Positions 1 through 6,401 of a stretch of DNA of 6,909 nt are shown piece by piece. Under the pieces are notes generated by a model. The model saw only the letters and a list, made by a program, of their open reading frames with translations. It was not told where the DNA came from and did not search any database. Numbering within the stretch: position 1 is the stretch's first letter; the number at the start of each line of letters is the position of its first letter. The translations under genes and the position numbers were made by a program. Source of the DNA: Thioalkalivibrio sp. (GTDB taxonomy: Bacteria > Pseudomonadota > Gammaproteobacteria > Ectothiorhodospirales > Ectothiorhodospiraceae); contig SKNJ01000298.1 in assembly GCA_007120575.1 (NCBI GenBank), positions 1-6,909 of the forward strand, given 5' to 3'.

Positions 1-626
1 ACCACCTGGGTCAGCAACGGCAGGGCCCGTTCGGCGTCCTCGAACAACTGGGTGAAATGCGGGACCACGAACACCATCAGCACGAACACCGAAACCACCG
101 CGACGGTCAGCAGGATCGCCGGATAGATCAGCGCGGATACCACGCTGTCGCGCAACTCGCGGGCGCGCTCGAGGTAGTCGGACAGGCGCTTGAGCACCTC
201 CTCCATCGCCCCGCCCATCTCGCCGGCGCGCACCATGCTGATATAGAAGCGGGAAAACACGCCCGCCTGTGCCTCCAGGGCCTCGGACAACGACTGCCCG
301 CCACGCACCCGGTCAAGCACGCGGGTCGCCATCTGGTTCACCTTCGGGTCCTCGGCAAGGTCCACGATGATCTGCAACGAGCGGTCCAGCGGCAGCCCCG
401 CCCCGAGCAGGGTCGCCAGCTCGTGGGTGAAGACCTGCACGTCCTGCGACCGGACCTTGCGCCGACCCAGGCCGAGCCCGCCCATGCGTCCGGCCGGCGC
501 GACCCGGATCGGGATCTGCCCGGCGGCCTGCAACTGTGCGATCACCTGCTGCTCGTCGGACGCGCTGACCTCGCCCTCGGCGGTCTCGCCGCCCGGCATC
601 ACGGCCTTGTAGCGATACATCGGCAT
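1..626 (-). CDS. gspF: Type II secretion inner-membrane platform protein GspF, N-terminal part (runs off the window)
   Basis: GspF is the polytopic inner-membrane protein of the type II secretion system. It anchors the GspE ATPase and helps assemble the pseudopilus. The visible 208 residues start MPMYRYKAVMPGGE, the usual GspF-type opening. A cytoplasmic T2SSF domain spans about residues 63-165 and carries the family signature AGEMGG (135-139 region), then YLERARELRDSVVSALIYP. The first membrane segment follows at about 168-190, then VVPHFTQLFEDAERALPLL, also typical. The family is about 400 residues long, so roughly half is present, and no stop occurs before the window edge. The ATG at 626-624 lies 4 bases after the gspE stop, with AGGA 8 bases upstream overlapping the end of gspE, so the two are probably translationally coupled. 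PilC of type IV pili is a homologue; the short N-terminus and coupling to a GspE-type ATPase favour GspF. Confidence 0.9.
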   Translation of the reverse strand, partial: MPMYRYKAVMPGGETAEGEVSASDEQQVIAQLQAAGQIPIRVAPAGRMGGLGLGRRKVRSQDVQVFTHELATLLGAGLPLDRSLQIIVDLAEDPKVNQMATRVLDRVRGGQSLSEALEAQAGVFSRFYISMVRAGEMGGAMEEVLKRLSDYLERARELRDSVVSALIYPAILLTVAVVSVFVLMVFVVPHFTQLFEDAERALPLLTQV

Positions 627-630
627 GCGG

Positions 631-2361
631 TCAGTCCTGAGTCACGCGCAGCACTTCTTCCAGGGTCGTCATGCCCCGTGCCACCTTGTGCAGGCCGTCC
701 TCGTACATCGTGCGCATGCCCTCGTCGCGGGCACAGCGCTCGATATCGCTGGAGATCGCGTGGTTCATCACCTTGCTGCGCACCGCGTCGGTCATCACCA
801 GGAATTCGATGATCGCGAGCCGGCCGCGATAACCGGTGCCCGCGCATTCGTCACAGCCCACCGGCCTGTGCGCCTGCAGCCCGTCCGCCGGTGCGAACCG
901 GTCCAGACCGTACTCCTCGCGCACCTCGGCGGGCAGATCCACCGGTTCGCGGCAGTGCGCGCACAGCTTGCGCACCAGACGCTGGGCCAGAATGCCGTTG
1001 ACCGTGGAGGTCAGCATGTAGTCGTCCACACCCATGTCGAGCAGGCGATTCACGGTGCCCGCCGCGTCGTTGGTATGCAGCGTGCTCAGCACCAGATGAC
1101 CGGTCAGCGCCGACTGCACCGCGATCTGGGCCGTTTCCAGGTCGCGCATCTCGCCGATCATGATGATGTCCGGGTCCTGACGCACGATGCTGCGCAGCGC
1201 GGAGGCGAAATTCAGCCCGATCTGTGGCTTCACCTGGATCTGGTTGACCCCCTCCAGCTCGTATTCCACCGGGTCCTCGACCGTGAGGATCTTGCGCTCC
1301 GGCGTATTCAGCCGCGCGAGCGCGGTGTACAGAGAAGTACTCTTGCCGCTCCCGGTGGGGCCGGTGACCAGGATGATGCCATGCGGCATATCCAGCACCC
1401 GCAGGAAACGCTCCAGGCCTTCGCCCTCGAACCCGAGGGTCTCGAAATCCAGCACGATGCTCTGCTTGTCGAGCAGACGCATCACCACGCTCTCCCCGTG
1501 CATCGTCGGCACGGTAGAGACACGCAGGTCCAGTTCCTTGCCCTGCACCCGGATCTTGATGCGGCCGTCCTGGGGCAACCGCCGCTCGGCGATATTCAGC
1601 CGCGCCATGATCTTGACGCGCGAGATCACCGCGGCGGTCGAGCGTGCAGCCGGGGCATCGATTTCGTGCAGGATCCCGTCGATCCGCAACCGCACCTTCA
1701 GCTTGCCCTCGAACGGCTCGATATGGATATCCGAGGCGCGCGACTCCACCGCGCGCTGCAGGATCAGGTTCACCAGGCGGATGATCGGGGCCTCGCTGGC
1801 CATATCCCGCAGATGCTCGACGTCCTCCTCGCGGACGTCCTCGTCGCCACTCGCCTCGGTCGCGACGGCCTCGTCCGCGCTTTGCTCGGCCTGGATCACA
1901 TGCTCCAGCGCCGCGCCAATATCCGCCGACAGGCCGATCGCCGGCTCGACGGCCTGACCGGTGGCCAGCTGGAGCGCATCCAGCACGAAACGGTCGCGCG
2001 GGTCGGTCATCACCAGGCGCAGGACTCCGCCCTCGCTCGCCAACGGGACGGCCCGAACCTCCTTCAGGAAACGGATCGACGTGCCCTGCGGCACCTCGAT
2101 CACCTCCGGATAGTCATCCGGCCCCAGCAGGGGCCAGCCGCCCGCTGCCTCAAGGGCCTCCGCCTGGTCGCGATCGGTAATCATGCCCAGCCGCAGCAGC
2201 ACCGCCATCAGGCCCAGTTCCTCGCTGCGTGCCAGGCGCCGGGCACGCTCCAGATCTTCCGGACGCAGGCGCTCCTGCTCGCGCAGCCAGCCGGCGAGGT
2301 CCTCGTCACCGACCAGCTGGCTGGCGGCCCCCGCCGGGGGCGACATCACTTGGGCTTCCAT
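631..2361 (-). CDS. gspE: Type II secretion system ATPase GspE
   Basis: GspE is the cytoplasmic hexameric ATPase that powers pseudopilus assembly in type II secretion. With the ATG at 2361 the protein has 576 residues. An N-terminal GspE-N region (about 20-155) is followed by a very acidic linker (about 158-188). The secretion ATPase core then shows a Walker A GPTGSGKST (334-342, Lys340), an Asp box around VEDPVEYEL (361-369), a Walker B with DPDIIMIGEMRD (396-407) and a His box STLHTNDA (426-433). The paired cysteines CAHC (467-470) and CDEC (503-506) form the zinc site characteristic of GspE/PilB ATPases. The start is uncertain: ATG 2361 has GGA 9 bases upstream, ATG 2346 has GGAAG 8 bases upstream (571 residues), and a GTG at 2403 is less likely. 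PilB is the main alternative; the GspF-like neighbour supports GspE. No strong promoter is seen upstream, only AT-rich sequence at about 2437-2451. Confidence 0.94.
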   Translation of the reverse strand: MEAQVMSPPAGAASQLVGDEDLAGWLREQERLRPEDLERARRLARSEELGLMAVLLRLGMITDRDQAEALEAAGGWPLLGPDDYPEVIEVPQGTSIRFLKEVRAVPLASEGGVLRLVMTDPRDRFVLDALQLATGQAVEPAIGLSADIGAALEHVIQAEQSADEAVATEASGDEDVREEDVEHLRDMASEAPIIRLVNLILQRAVESRASDIHIEPFEGKLKVRLRIDGILHEIDAPAARSTAAVISRVKIMARLNIAERRLPQDGRIKIRVQGKELDLRVSTVPTMHGESVVMRLLDKQSIVLDFETLGFEGEGLERFLRVLDMPHGIILVTGPTGSGKSTSLYTALARLNTPERKILTVEDPVEYELEGVNQIQVKPQIGLNFASALRSIVRQDPDIIMIGEMRDLETAQIAVQSALTGHLVLSTLHTNDAAGTVNRLLDMGVDDYMLTSTVNGILAQRLVRKLCAHCREPVDLPAEVREEYGLDRFAPADGLQAHRPVGCDECAGTGYRGRLAIIEFLVMTDAVRSKVMNHAISSDIERCARDEGMRTMYEDGLHKVARGMTTLEEVLRVTQD

Positions 2362-2524
2362 CAACAGCGTTCCAATCCTGGCGGTGAAGGGGCAACGGAC
2401 CACGGTATATCACAGCGCCGGTCGTCCGAACCCGGAATAAAAACATGATACCCGCGCACCCGCGGCGTCGCGAACAACGCCACGCACCAATCCCCAATCG
2501 GGCGCGGCCAAGGCTCGATCGCCC

Positions 2525-2593
2525 GCAGGCGGACAACCCCTGGCCAATGCGGCGCGGGTGACACCGTGATCGCCGAGGGGGCTCGGCTCCTAC
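2525..2593. repeat. REPIN A: inverted pair of REP-like elements
   Basis: Two REP-like halves face each other. The left half (plus strand, from 2525) reads GCAGG, a degenerate stem (GGACA/TGGCC, one mismatch), then AATGCGGCG. The right half (minus strand, from 2593) reads GTAGGAG, a perfect CCGAG-CCCC-CTCGG hairpin, then CGATCA. The pattern of a GYAG head, a short hairpin and a conserved GAtGCGGCG tail is shared with the other two pairs in the window. In known genomes such pairs are non-autonomous elements moved by REP-associated tyrosine transposases (RAYT) encoded elsewhere. The left half is the most decayed of the six copies, suggesting this pair is older. Confidence 0.65.
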
Positions 2594-2612
2594 GCGCCGA
2601 GGCCTCCCAACC

Positions 2613-2674
2613 GCAGGAGGCCAGCCCTCTGGCCGATGCGGCGCAGCCAGGAGCCCGGCGCGCCGGGCTCCTGC
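2613..2674. repeat. REPIN B: second inverted REP-like pair, in tandem with A
   Basis: The left half (plus strand, from 2613) reads GCAGGAG, a perfect GCCAG-CCCT-CTGGC hairpin, then CGATGCGGCGC. The right half (minus strand, from 2674) starts GCAGGAG and lies inside a perfect 24-base palindrome. Only 19 bases separate it from REPIN A. The left half aligns closely with the left half of REPIN A over about 30 bases, differing by a few substitutions and one base of length, so the two pairs share an origin. Confidence 0.65.
2649..2672. repeat. Perfect 24-base palindrome
   Basis: The arm AGGAGCCCGGCG is followed directly by its exact reverse complement, centred between 2660 and 2661 with no loop. 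A further GCGC on each side can pair if four bases bulge on the left. It forms the right half of REPIN B and ends 17 bases before the extended -10 box of rmlB. As RNA it could form a strong hairpin, but no T-run follows on either strand, so a standard terminator is unlikely. It could instead extrude as a cruciform or bind a dimeric protein; nothing in the sequence decides between these. Confidence 0.85.
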
Positions 2675-2688
2675 GCACGAAGCGGGGA

Positions 2689-2697
2689 TGCTATGAT
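2689..2697 (+). promoter_or_regulatory. Probable extended -10 promoter of rmlB
   Basis: TGCTATGAT is an extended -10 element: the TG, one base, then TATGAT, which matches TATAAT at five of six positions. The -35 region falls at the end of the 24-base palindrome and is a poor match (TCCTGC), which extended -10 promoters can tolerate. Transcription would begin near 2704, leaving a leader of about 37 bases before the rmlB ATG. Confidence 0.5.
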
Positions 2698-2740
2698 TCC
2701 GCGTTTTGAATCGAACGGCGGACAGGCGCTCCGGGACCCC

Positions 2741-3829
2741 ATGCCACAAAACCTGCTGATCACGGGCGGCGCCGGCTTTATCGGCTCGGCGGTCGTACGC
2801 CACTTCGTGGCGCAAACCGATGCCCGCGTCGTCAATGTCGACTGCCTGACCTATGCGGGCAATCCGGATTCCGTGGCGGAGGTCGCAGATTCGGAACGCT
2901 ACGTGTTCGAACCGACGGACATCCGCGACGCCGCAGCGGTCAACCGTCTGCTGGAGACCTACCGCCCGGACGCGATCCTGCATCTGGCCGCGGAGTCGCA
3001 CGTGGACCGCTCGATCACCGGGCCGGCGGCGTTCATCGAGACCAACATCGTCGGGACCTACAACCTCCTGGAGGCCAGTCGCCAGTACTGGCAGGCGCTG
3101 GATCCGGCGGCACGTGCGGCGTTCCGCTTCCTGCATGTCTCCACCGACGAGGTGTACGGCTCGCTGGGCGACCAGGGCTACTTCTCCGAGGACTCGGCCT
3201 ACCAGCCGAGCTCCCCGTATTCCGCGAGCAAGGCGTCCTCCGATCACCTGGCGCGCGCCTGGTACCACACCTACGGGATGCCGGTGATGGTGTCCAACTG
3301 CTCCAACAATTACGGGCCGTACCAGTTCCCGGAGAAGCTGATCCCGCACATGATCCTGAGCGCGCTGCACGGTCGCCCGCTGCCGGTGTACGGCGATGGC
3401 GCGAACGTGCGCGACTGGCTGTACGTGGACGACCACGTGCGCGCGCTGCGCGGCATCCTGGAGGGCGGCCGGCCCGGCGAGACCTACAACATCGGCGGGC
3501 ATGTCGAACGCCGCAACCTGGAGGTGGTGGAGACGATCTGCGACCTGCTGGAGGAACTGCTGCCGGCGCACCCGGAACGCCCTGCGGGCGGCTACCGCGA
3601 GCGCATCGAGTTTGTCGGCGACCGGCCCGGACACGATTTCCGCTATGCGATCGACAACGCCAAGATCACCCGCGAGCTGGGGTGGGCGCCGCAGGAGACC
3701 TTCGAATCCGGGATGCGCAAGACGGTGCAGTGGTACCTGGACCATGCGCCCTGGTGGCAGCGCGTACTGTCCGGCGAATACCGGCTGCAGCGCGCCGGGA
3801 TGCTCGACGCCGCATCCCCGGCCGGGTAG
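2741..3829 (+). CDS. rmlB: dTDP-glucose 4,6-dehydratase RmlB
   Basis: RmlB (also RfbB) is a cytoplasmic, NAD-dependent, extended short-chain dehydrogenase. It converts dTDP-glucose to dTDP-4-keto-6-deoxy-D-glucose, the second step of dTDP-L-rhamnose synthesis. The 362-residue product matches the usual length of about 361. It shows the Rossmann motif TGGAGFIG (8-15), the active-site STDEVYG (134-140; Thr135, Asp136, Glu137), the catalytic YSASK (Tyr160, Lys164), [14 protein letters not shown] (189-202) and the nucleotide-binding [15 protein letters not shown] (218-232). The family start [15 protein letters not shown] fixes the ATG at 2741, although its ribosome binding site is weak (GGGA only 4 bases away). 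An in-frame ATG at 2693 sits inside the likely -10 box and would add 16 residues the family does not need. It is the first rml gene and is separated from rmlA by 180 bases. Confidence 0.97.
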   Translation: MPQNLLITGGAGFIGSAVVRHFVAQTDARVVNVDCLTYAGNPDSVAEVADSERYVFEPTDIRDAAAVNRLLETYRPDAILHLAAESHVDRSITGPAAFIETNIVGTYNLLEASRQYWQALDPAARAAFRFLHVSTDEVYGSLGDQGYFSEDSAYQPSSPYSASKASSDHLARAWYHTYGMPVMVSNCSNNYGPYQFPEKLIPHMILSALHGRPLPVYGDGANVRDWLYVDDHVRALRGILEGGRPGETYNIGGHVERRNLEVVETICDLLEELLPAHPERPAGGYRERIEFVGDRPGHDFRYAIDNAKITRELGWAPQETFESGMRKTVQWYLDHAPWWQRVLSGEYRLQRAGMLDAASPAG

Positions 3830-3858
3830 CGCCCGGACACGGCACTGACCCGCCCCTC

Positions 3859-3930
3859 GCAGGAGCCGGCCTTGCAGGCGAAGCGGCGCCAGGCAAACTC
3901 CGGGCATTCGCCTGCAAGGCCGGCTCCTAC
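3859..3930. repeat. REPIN C: inverted REP-like pair with perfect 22-base arms, between rmlB and rmlA
   Basis: The arm at 3861-3882, which contains AGGAGCCGGCCTTGCAGG, is repeated exactly as its reverse complement at 3907-3928, leaving a 24-base loop. The left half is headed GCAG at 3859 and the right half GTAG at 3930. The left tail, GAAGCGGCGC, resembles the GATGCGGCGC tail of REPIN B. Within each half GCCT-TGC-AGGC can form a small hairpin. The arms are identical, so this copy looks recent or conserved. It begins 29 bases after the rmlB stop and lies inside a gene set that should be co-expressed. As RNA it would form a long stable stem without a T-run, so it is more likely to protect or process the transcript than to terminate it cleanly. 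Confidence 0.85.
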
Positions 3931-3938
3931 AGGGGGTG

Positions 3939-3956
3939 AAGGCGTTATGGCGCCTT
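3939..3956 (+). repeat. Short inverted repeat downstream of REPIN C
   Basis: AAGGCG and CGCCTT form a perfect 6-base stem around the loop TTATGG. It is followed by GATCCGC rather than a T-run, so it is not a clear terminator. It sits between REPIN C and the rmlA start and may just be a chance hairpin. A -35-like CTGACA lies at 3969-3974, but no good -10 box stands at the right distance. Confidence 0.4.
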
Positions 3957-4009
3957 GATCCGCATTACCTGACACTTTGGACAAATACCGAAACGGAAGC
4001 TTTGATTGC

Positions 4010-4927
4010 ATGCACCACGTCCGCGCCCCGAACCGCAACATCCCGCCCCGCAAGGGGATCATCCTGGCCGGCGGGGCTGGTACCCGGCTGTACCCGGTCA
4101 CCCAGGTGATCTCCAAGCAGCTGCTGCCGGTGTTCGACAAGCCGATGATCTACTACCCGCTGAGCACCCTGATGCTCGCGGGCATTCGCGAGATTCTGGT
4201 CATTTCCACCCCCGACGACACCCCGCGCTTTCGCCAGCTGCTGGGCGATGGCAGCCAGTGGGGCCTGTCCATCGAGTACGCGGTGCAGGCGCACCCCGGC
4301 GGGGTCGCCGAGGCCTTCCTGATCGGACGCGAGTTCCTCGACGGCAAGCCCTGCGCACTGATCCTGGGCGACAACATCTTCCACGGACACGACCTGTCCG
4401 GGCTGCTGCAGGGTGCGGTCGCACGGCCCCGCGGGAGTACGGTCATGGCCTACCCGGTCCATGACCCGGAGCGCTACGGCGTGGTCAGTTTCGACGACGA
4501 CGGGCGCGTGGTGGACCTCGAGGAAAAGCCCGAGAACCCGAGCTCGCGCTACGCGATCACCGGTCTGTACTTCTACGACGAACAGGTCTGTGACATCGCC
4601 GCCTCGCTGGCTCCCTCGAAACGCGGCGAGCTGGAGATCACCGACGTCAACCACCGCTACCTGGAGCAGGGCGAGCTGCGGGTGGAGATCATGGGCCGCG
4701 GCATGGCCTGGCTGGACACCGGCACCCACGAGTCGCTGCTGGAGGCCTCGACCCTGATCGAGACCATCGAGAAGCGCCAGGGCCTGAAGGTCGCCTGCCC
4801 CGAGGAGATCGCCTACCGCATGGGCTATATCGACGCCGAGGCCCTGCGCGCACTGGCCGAGCCGCTGGCCCGCAACCAGTACGGCCAGTACCTGATCGGC
4901 GTCCTCGACGAGCCGCTGTACGAATGA
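4010..4927 (+). CDS. rmlA: Glucose-1-phosphate thymidylyltransferase RmlA
   Basis: RmlA (RfbA) joins glucose-1-phosphate and dTTP to give dTDP-glucose and pyrophosphate. This is the first step of the rhamnose pathway and, in known members, the point of feedback inhibition by dTDP-L-rhamnose. The 305-residue protein carries the nucleotidyltransferase signature [14 protein letters not shown] (16-29), the substrate loop [16 protein letters not shown] (35-50), LGDNIFHG (119-126, with metal-binding Asp121) and [20 protein letters not shown] (171-190). The ATG at 4010 has GGAAG 10 bases upstream. Compared with the common start [12 protein letters not shown], about 11 extra residues ([13 protein letters not shown]) precede the core, with no later ATG to remove them. 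A TTG at 3977 would extend it further and is less likely. The gene ends in a 4-base ATGA overlap with rmlC. Confidence 0.96.
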   Translation: MHHVRAPNRNIPPRKGIILAGGAGTRLYPVTQVISKQLLPVFDKPMIYYPLSTLMLAGIREILVISTPDDTPRFRQLLGDGSQWGLSIEYAVQAHPGGVAEAFLIGREFLDGKPCALILGDNIFHGHDLSGLLQGAVARPRGSTVMAYPVHDPERYGVVSFDDDGRVVDLEEKPENPSSRYAITGLYFYDEQVCDIAASLAPSKRGELEITDVNHRYLEQGELRVEIMGRGMAWLDTGTHESLLEASTLIETIEKRQGLKVACPEEIAYRMGYIDAEALRALAEPLARNQYGQYLIGVLDEPLYE

Positions 4928-5490
4928 ACGTCCTGTCCACCGAACTCCCCGAGGTCCTGATCGTCGAGCCGCGCGTGTTTGGCGACGCGCGCGGCTATTT
5001 CATGGAGACCTACCACGCCGAGCGCTATGCCGAGGCCGGCATCCCCGCCACTTTCGTGCAGGACAACCTGTCGGTCTCCGAACGCGGCATCCTGCGCGGA
5101 CTGCATCTGCAGCACCCGCATGCCCAGGGCAAGCTGGTACAGGTCCTGGACGGCGAGGTATTCGATGTCGCGGTGGACGTGCGGCGTGGCTCGCCACGCT
5201 TCGGGCAGTGGGTCGGGGTAGCGCTGTCCGGGGAAAACAAGCGCCAGCTGTGGGTCCCGGAGGGCTTCGCCCACGGGTTCTGCGTGACCAGCGAGCGTGC
5301 GGTCTTCAGTTACAAGTGCACCGACCTCTACCACCCGGACTGCGAACGCAGCATTCGCTGGGACGATCCGCGCATCGCGATCGCATGGCCGCTTTCCGAG
5401 GTCACCCTGTCGGACAAGGACGCCGCCGCGCCGCTGCTGGACGACACCCCCGAAGCCGCACTGCCCGAGTATCCGGACGCGCCGCGATGA
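4924..5490 (+). CDS. rmlC: dTDP-4-dehydrorhamnose 3,5-epimerase RmlC
   Basis: RmlC (RfbC) is a dimeric cupin-fold enzyme that inverts C3 and C5 of dTDP-4-keto-6-deoxy-glucose, giving dTDP-4-keto-L-rhamnose. The 188-residue product fits the family length of about 180-185. Recognisable blocks are the opening [21 protein letters not shown] (10-30), [20 protein letters not shown] (44-63) with the conserved His61 of [23 protein letters not shown] (69-87), [10 protein letters not shown] (110-119), [12 protein letters not shown] (130-141) and IRWDDP (144-149). The start overlaps the rmlA stop (ATGA, 4924-4927), and its own stop overlaps the rmlD start in the same way. This indicates translational coupling along a single message. 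No active-site residue appears to be missing. Confidence 0.97.
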   Translation: MNVLSTELPEVLIVEPRVFGDARGYFMETYHAERYAEAGIPATFVQDNLSVSERGILRGLHLQHPHAQGKLVQVLDGEVFDVAVDVRRGSPRFGQWVGVALSGENKRQLWVPEGFAHGFCVTSERAVFSYKCTDLYHPDCERSIRWDDPRIAIAWPLSEVTLSDKDAAAPLLDDTPEAALPEYPDAPR

Positions 5491-6386
5491 ACGCCGCCGC
5501 CCCGATCCGCATCCTGCTCGCCGGCGCGAACGGCCAGCTCGGGCTGGACCTGGCCCGCCGCGCCGCGGAGACCGACGGCGTGGAGCTGCACGCCCGGGGC
5601 CGCGACACGCTGGACATCACCGATGCCGCGGCCGTGCAGCAAGCAGTGGAGGCCGTGCGCCCCGACTGGGTGATCAATGCCGCGGCCTACACCGCGGTGG
5701 ACCGTGCCGAAAGCGAACCCGAGGCGGCGTTCGCGGTGAATCGCGATGGCGCGGCAAACCTCGCGCGCGCGGCGGCCACGCAAGGCGCGCGCATGCTGCA
5801 GGTCTCGACCGACTATGTCTTCGACGGCGAACTGGGGCGCCCGTATCGCCCGGACGACACCCCGAACCCGATCAACGTCTACGGCGAGAGCAAGCTCGCC
5901 GGGGAACGGGCCGTGGACGCGGCGCTCGGCAACCATGCCCTGATCCTGCGTACCGCCTGGGTGTACGCCGCACACGGCCAGAACTTCCTGCGTTCCATGC
6001 TGCGCCTGATGGCCGAGCGCGAGGAGCTGGGCGTGATCGAGGACCAGATCGGCACCCCGACCAGCACGCTCGGTCTGGCCGAAACCGTCCTCGCTGCTGT
6101 GCGCCAGGGCCTCACCGGCACCCACCACTGGACCGATGCGGGCGTGGCCAGCTGGTACGATTTTGCCGTGGCGATTCGGGACGAGGCCCACGCGCTGGGC
6201 ATGGACACCGCGCGTTGCCGCATCCGCCCGATCTCCTGGCACGAATATCCGACCGCCGCGCGGCGTCCGGCGAACTCGCGCCTGGACAAGAGCACCCTGC
6301 GCGAACAGCTCGCCCGGCCGGGCGAGCCCTGGCGCGACGCGCTGCGCAGCACCCTGGGCAGGATCCCCGGCGCCTCCCCGGCGTAA
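5487..6386 (+). CDS. rmlD: dTDP-4-dehydrorhamnose reductase RmlD
   Basis: RmlD (RfbD) reduces dTDP-4-keto-L-rhamnose with NAD(P)H to dTDP-L-rhamnose, the donor for O-antigen, exopolysaccharide or rhamnolipid synthesis. The 299-residue product is of normal length. It has the Rossmann motif GANGQLG (13-19), INAAAYTAVDRAE (63-75), the active-site STDYVFDG (107-114), the catalytic pair Tyr132/Lys136 in YGESK, LRTAWVY (154-160), DQIGTPTS (186-193) and the typical C-terminal RPANSRLD (260-267). The ATG overlaps the rmlC stop by four bases, and GGA lies 9 bases upstream. It is the last gene of the run; the next gene on the same strand starts 235 bases later and looks unrelated. Confidence 0.97.
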   Translation: MNAAAPIRILLAGANGQLGLDLARRAAETDGVELHARGRDTLDITDAAAVQQAVEAVRPDWVINAAAYTAVDRAESEPEAAFAVNRDGAANLARAAATQGARMLQVSTDYVFDGELGRPYRPDDTPNPINVYGESKLAGERAVDAALGNHALILRTAWVYAAHGQNFLRSMLRLMAEREELGVIEDQIGTPTSTLGLAETVLAAVRQGLTGTHHWTDAGVASWYDFAVAIRDEAHALGMDTARCRIRPISWHEYPTAARRPANSRLDKSTLREQLARPGEPWRDALRSTLGRIPGASPA

Positions 6387-6401
6387 CTCAGGCGTAACCC
6401 A
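6380..6401 (+). repeat. 11-base tandem duplication at the rmlD stop codon
   Basis: GGCGTAACTCA is followed directly by GGCGTAACCCA, with one difference in 11. The first unit contains the rmlD stop TAA (6384-6386); the second TAA is in another frame. It is probably a small slippage duplication, with no evident function. Confidence 0.6.

Larger units (their letters stand above)
2362..2740. other. Divergent gspE-rmlB intergenic region, 379 bases
   Basis: This gap separates two genes transcribed away from each other, so it should carry both promoters. Its contents are an AT-richer patch near gspE (about 2437-2451), small inverted repeats (GGCGT/ACGCC at 2464-2481 and CGGGCG/CGCCCG around 2499-2525), two tandem REPINs (2525-2674) and an extended -10 box for rmlB (2689-2697). 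Long open frames cross it on both strands, but they lack recognisable domains and read antisense through gspE or rmlB, so I see no gene here. Confidence 0.7.

Noticed and set aside
57..812. Plus-strand open frame of 251 codons opposite gspF and the end of gspE
   Set aside because: The opposite strand encodes clear GspF and GspE sequence, and the plus-strand product has no recognisable feature.
2362..2403. Upstream GTG start for gspE at 2403
   Set aside because: The added residues (VVRCPFTARIGTLL) are not conserved-looking, and two ATG codons with better ribosome binding sites follow.
625..2448. Plus-strand open frame of 607 codons across gspE
   Set aside because: It is antisense to the well-supported gspE, has a His/Arg/Gln-rich composition typical of reversed high-GC coding sequence, and shows no domain.
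2649..2672. The 24-base palindrome as a rho-independent terminator
   Set aside because: There is no T-run on either strand, and the flanking genes point away from it, so nothing needs terminating there.
2693..2740. Upstream ATG start for rmlB at 2693
   Set aside because: The ATG lies within the likely -10 box, and the family length and start motif fit 2741.
2306..3907. Minus-strand open frame of 533 codons across the intergenic region and rmlB
   Set aside because: It is antisense to rmlB and runs through both REPINs; its composition is that of a high-GC shadow and no motif is seen.
2525..3930. The repeats as a CRISPR array
   Set aside because: The units alternate in orientation, have unequal short spacers and are themselves hairpins; this is REP-like structure, not direct repeats with uniform spacers.
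3977..4009. TTG start for rmlA
   Set aside because: It would lengthen an already extended N-terminus; the ATG at 4010 has a GGAAG site at 10 bases.
5297..6397. Plus-strand open frame of 366 codons overlapping rmlC and rmlD in another frame
   Set aside because: It is Arg/Pro-rich frame-shifted coding sequence; both true frames have complete family motifs.
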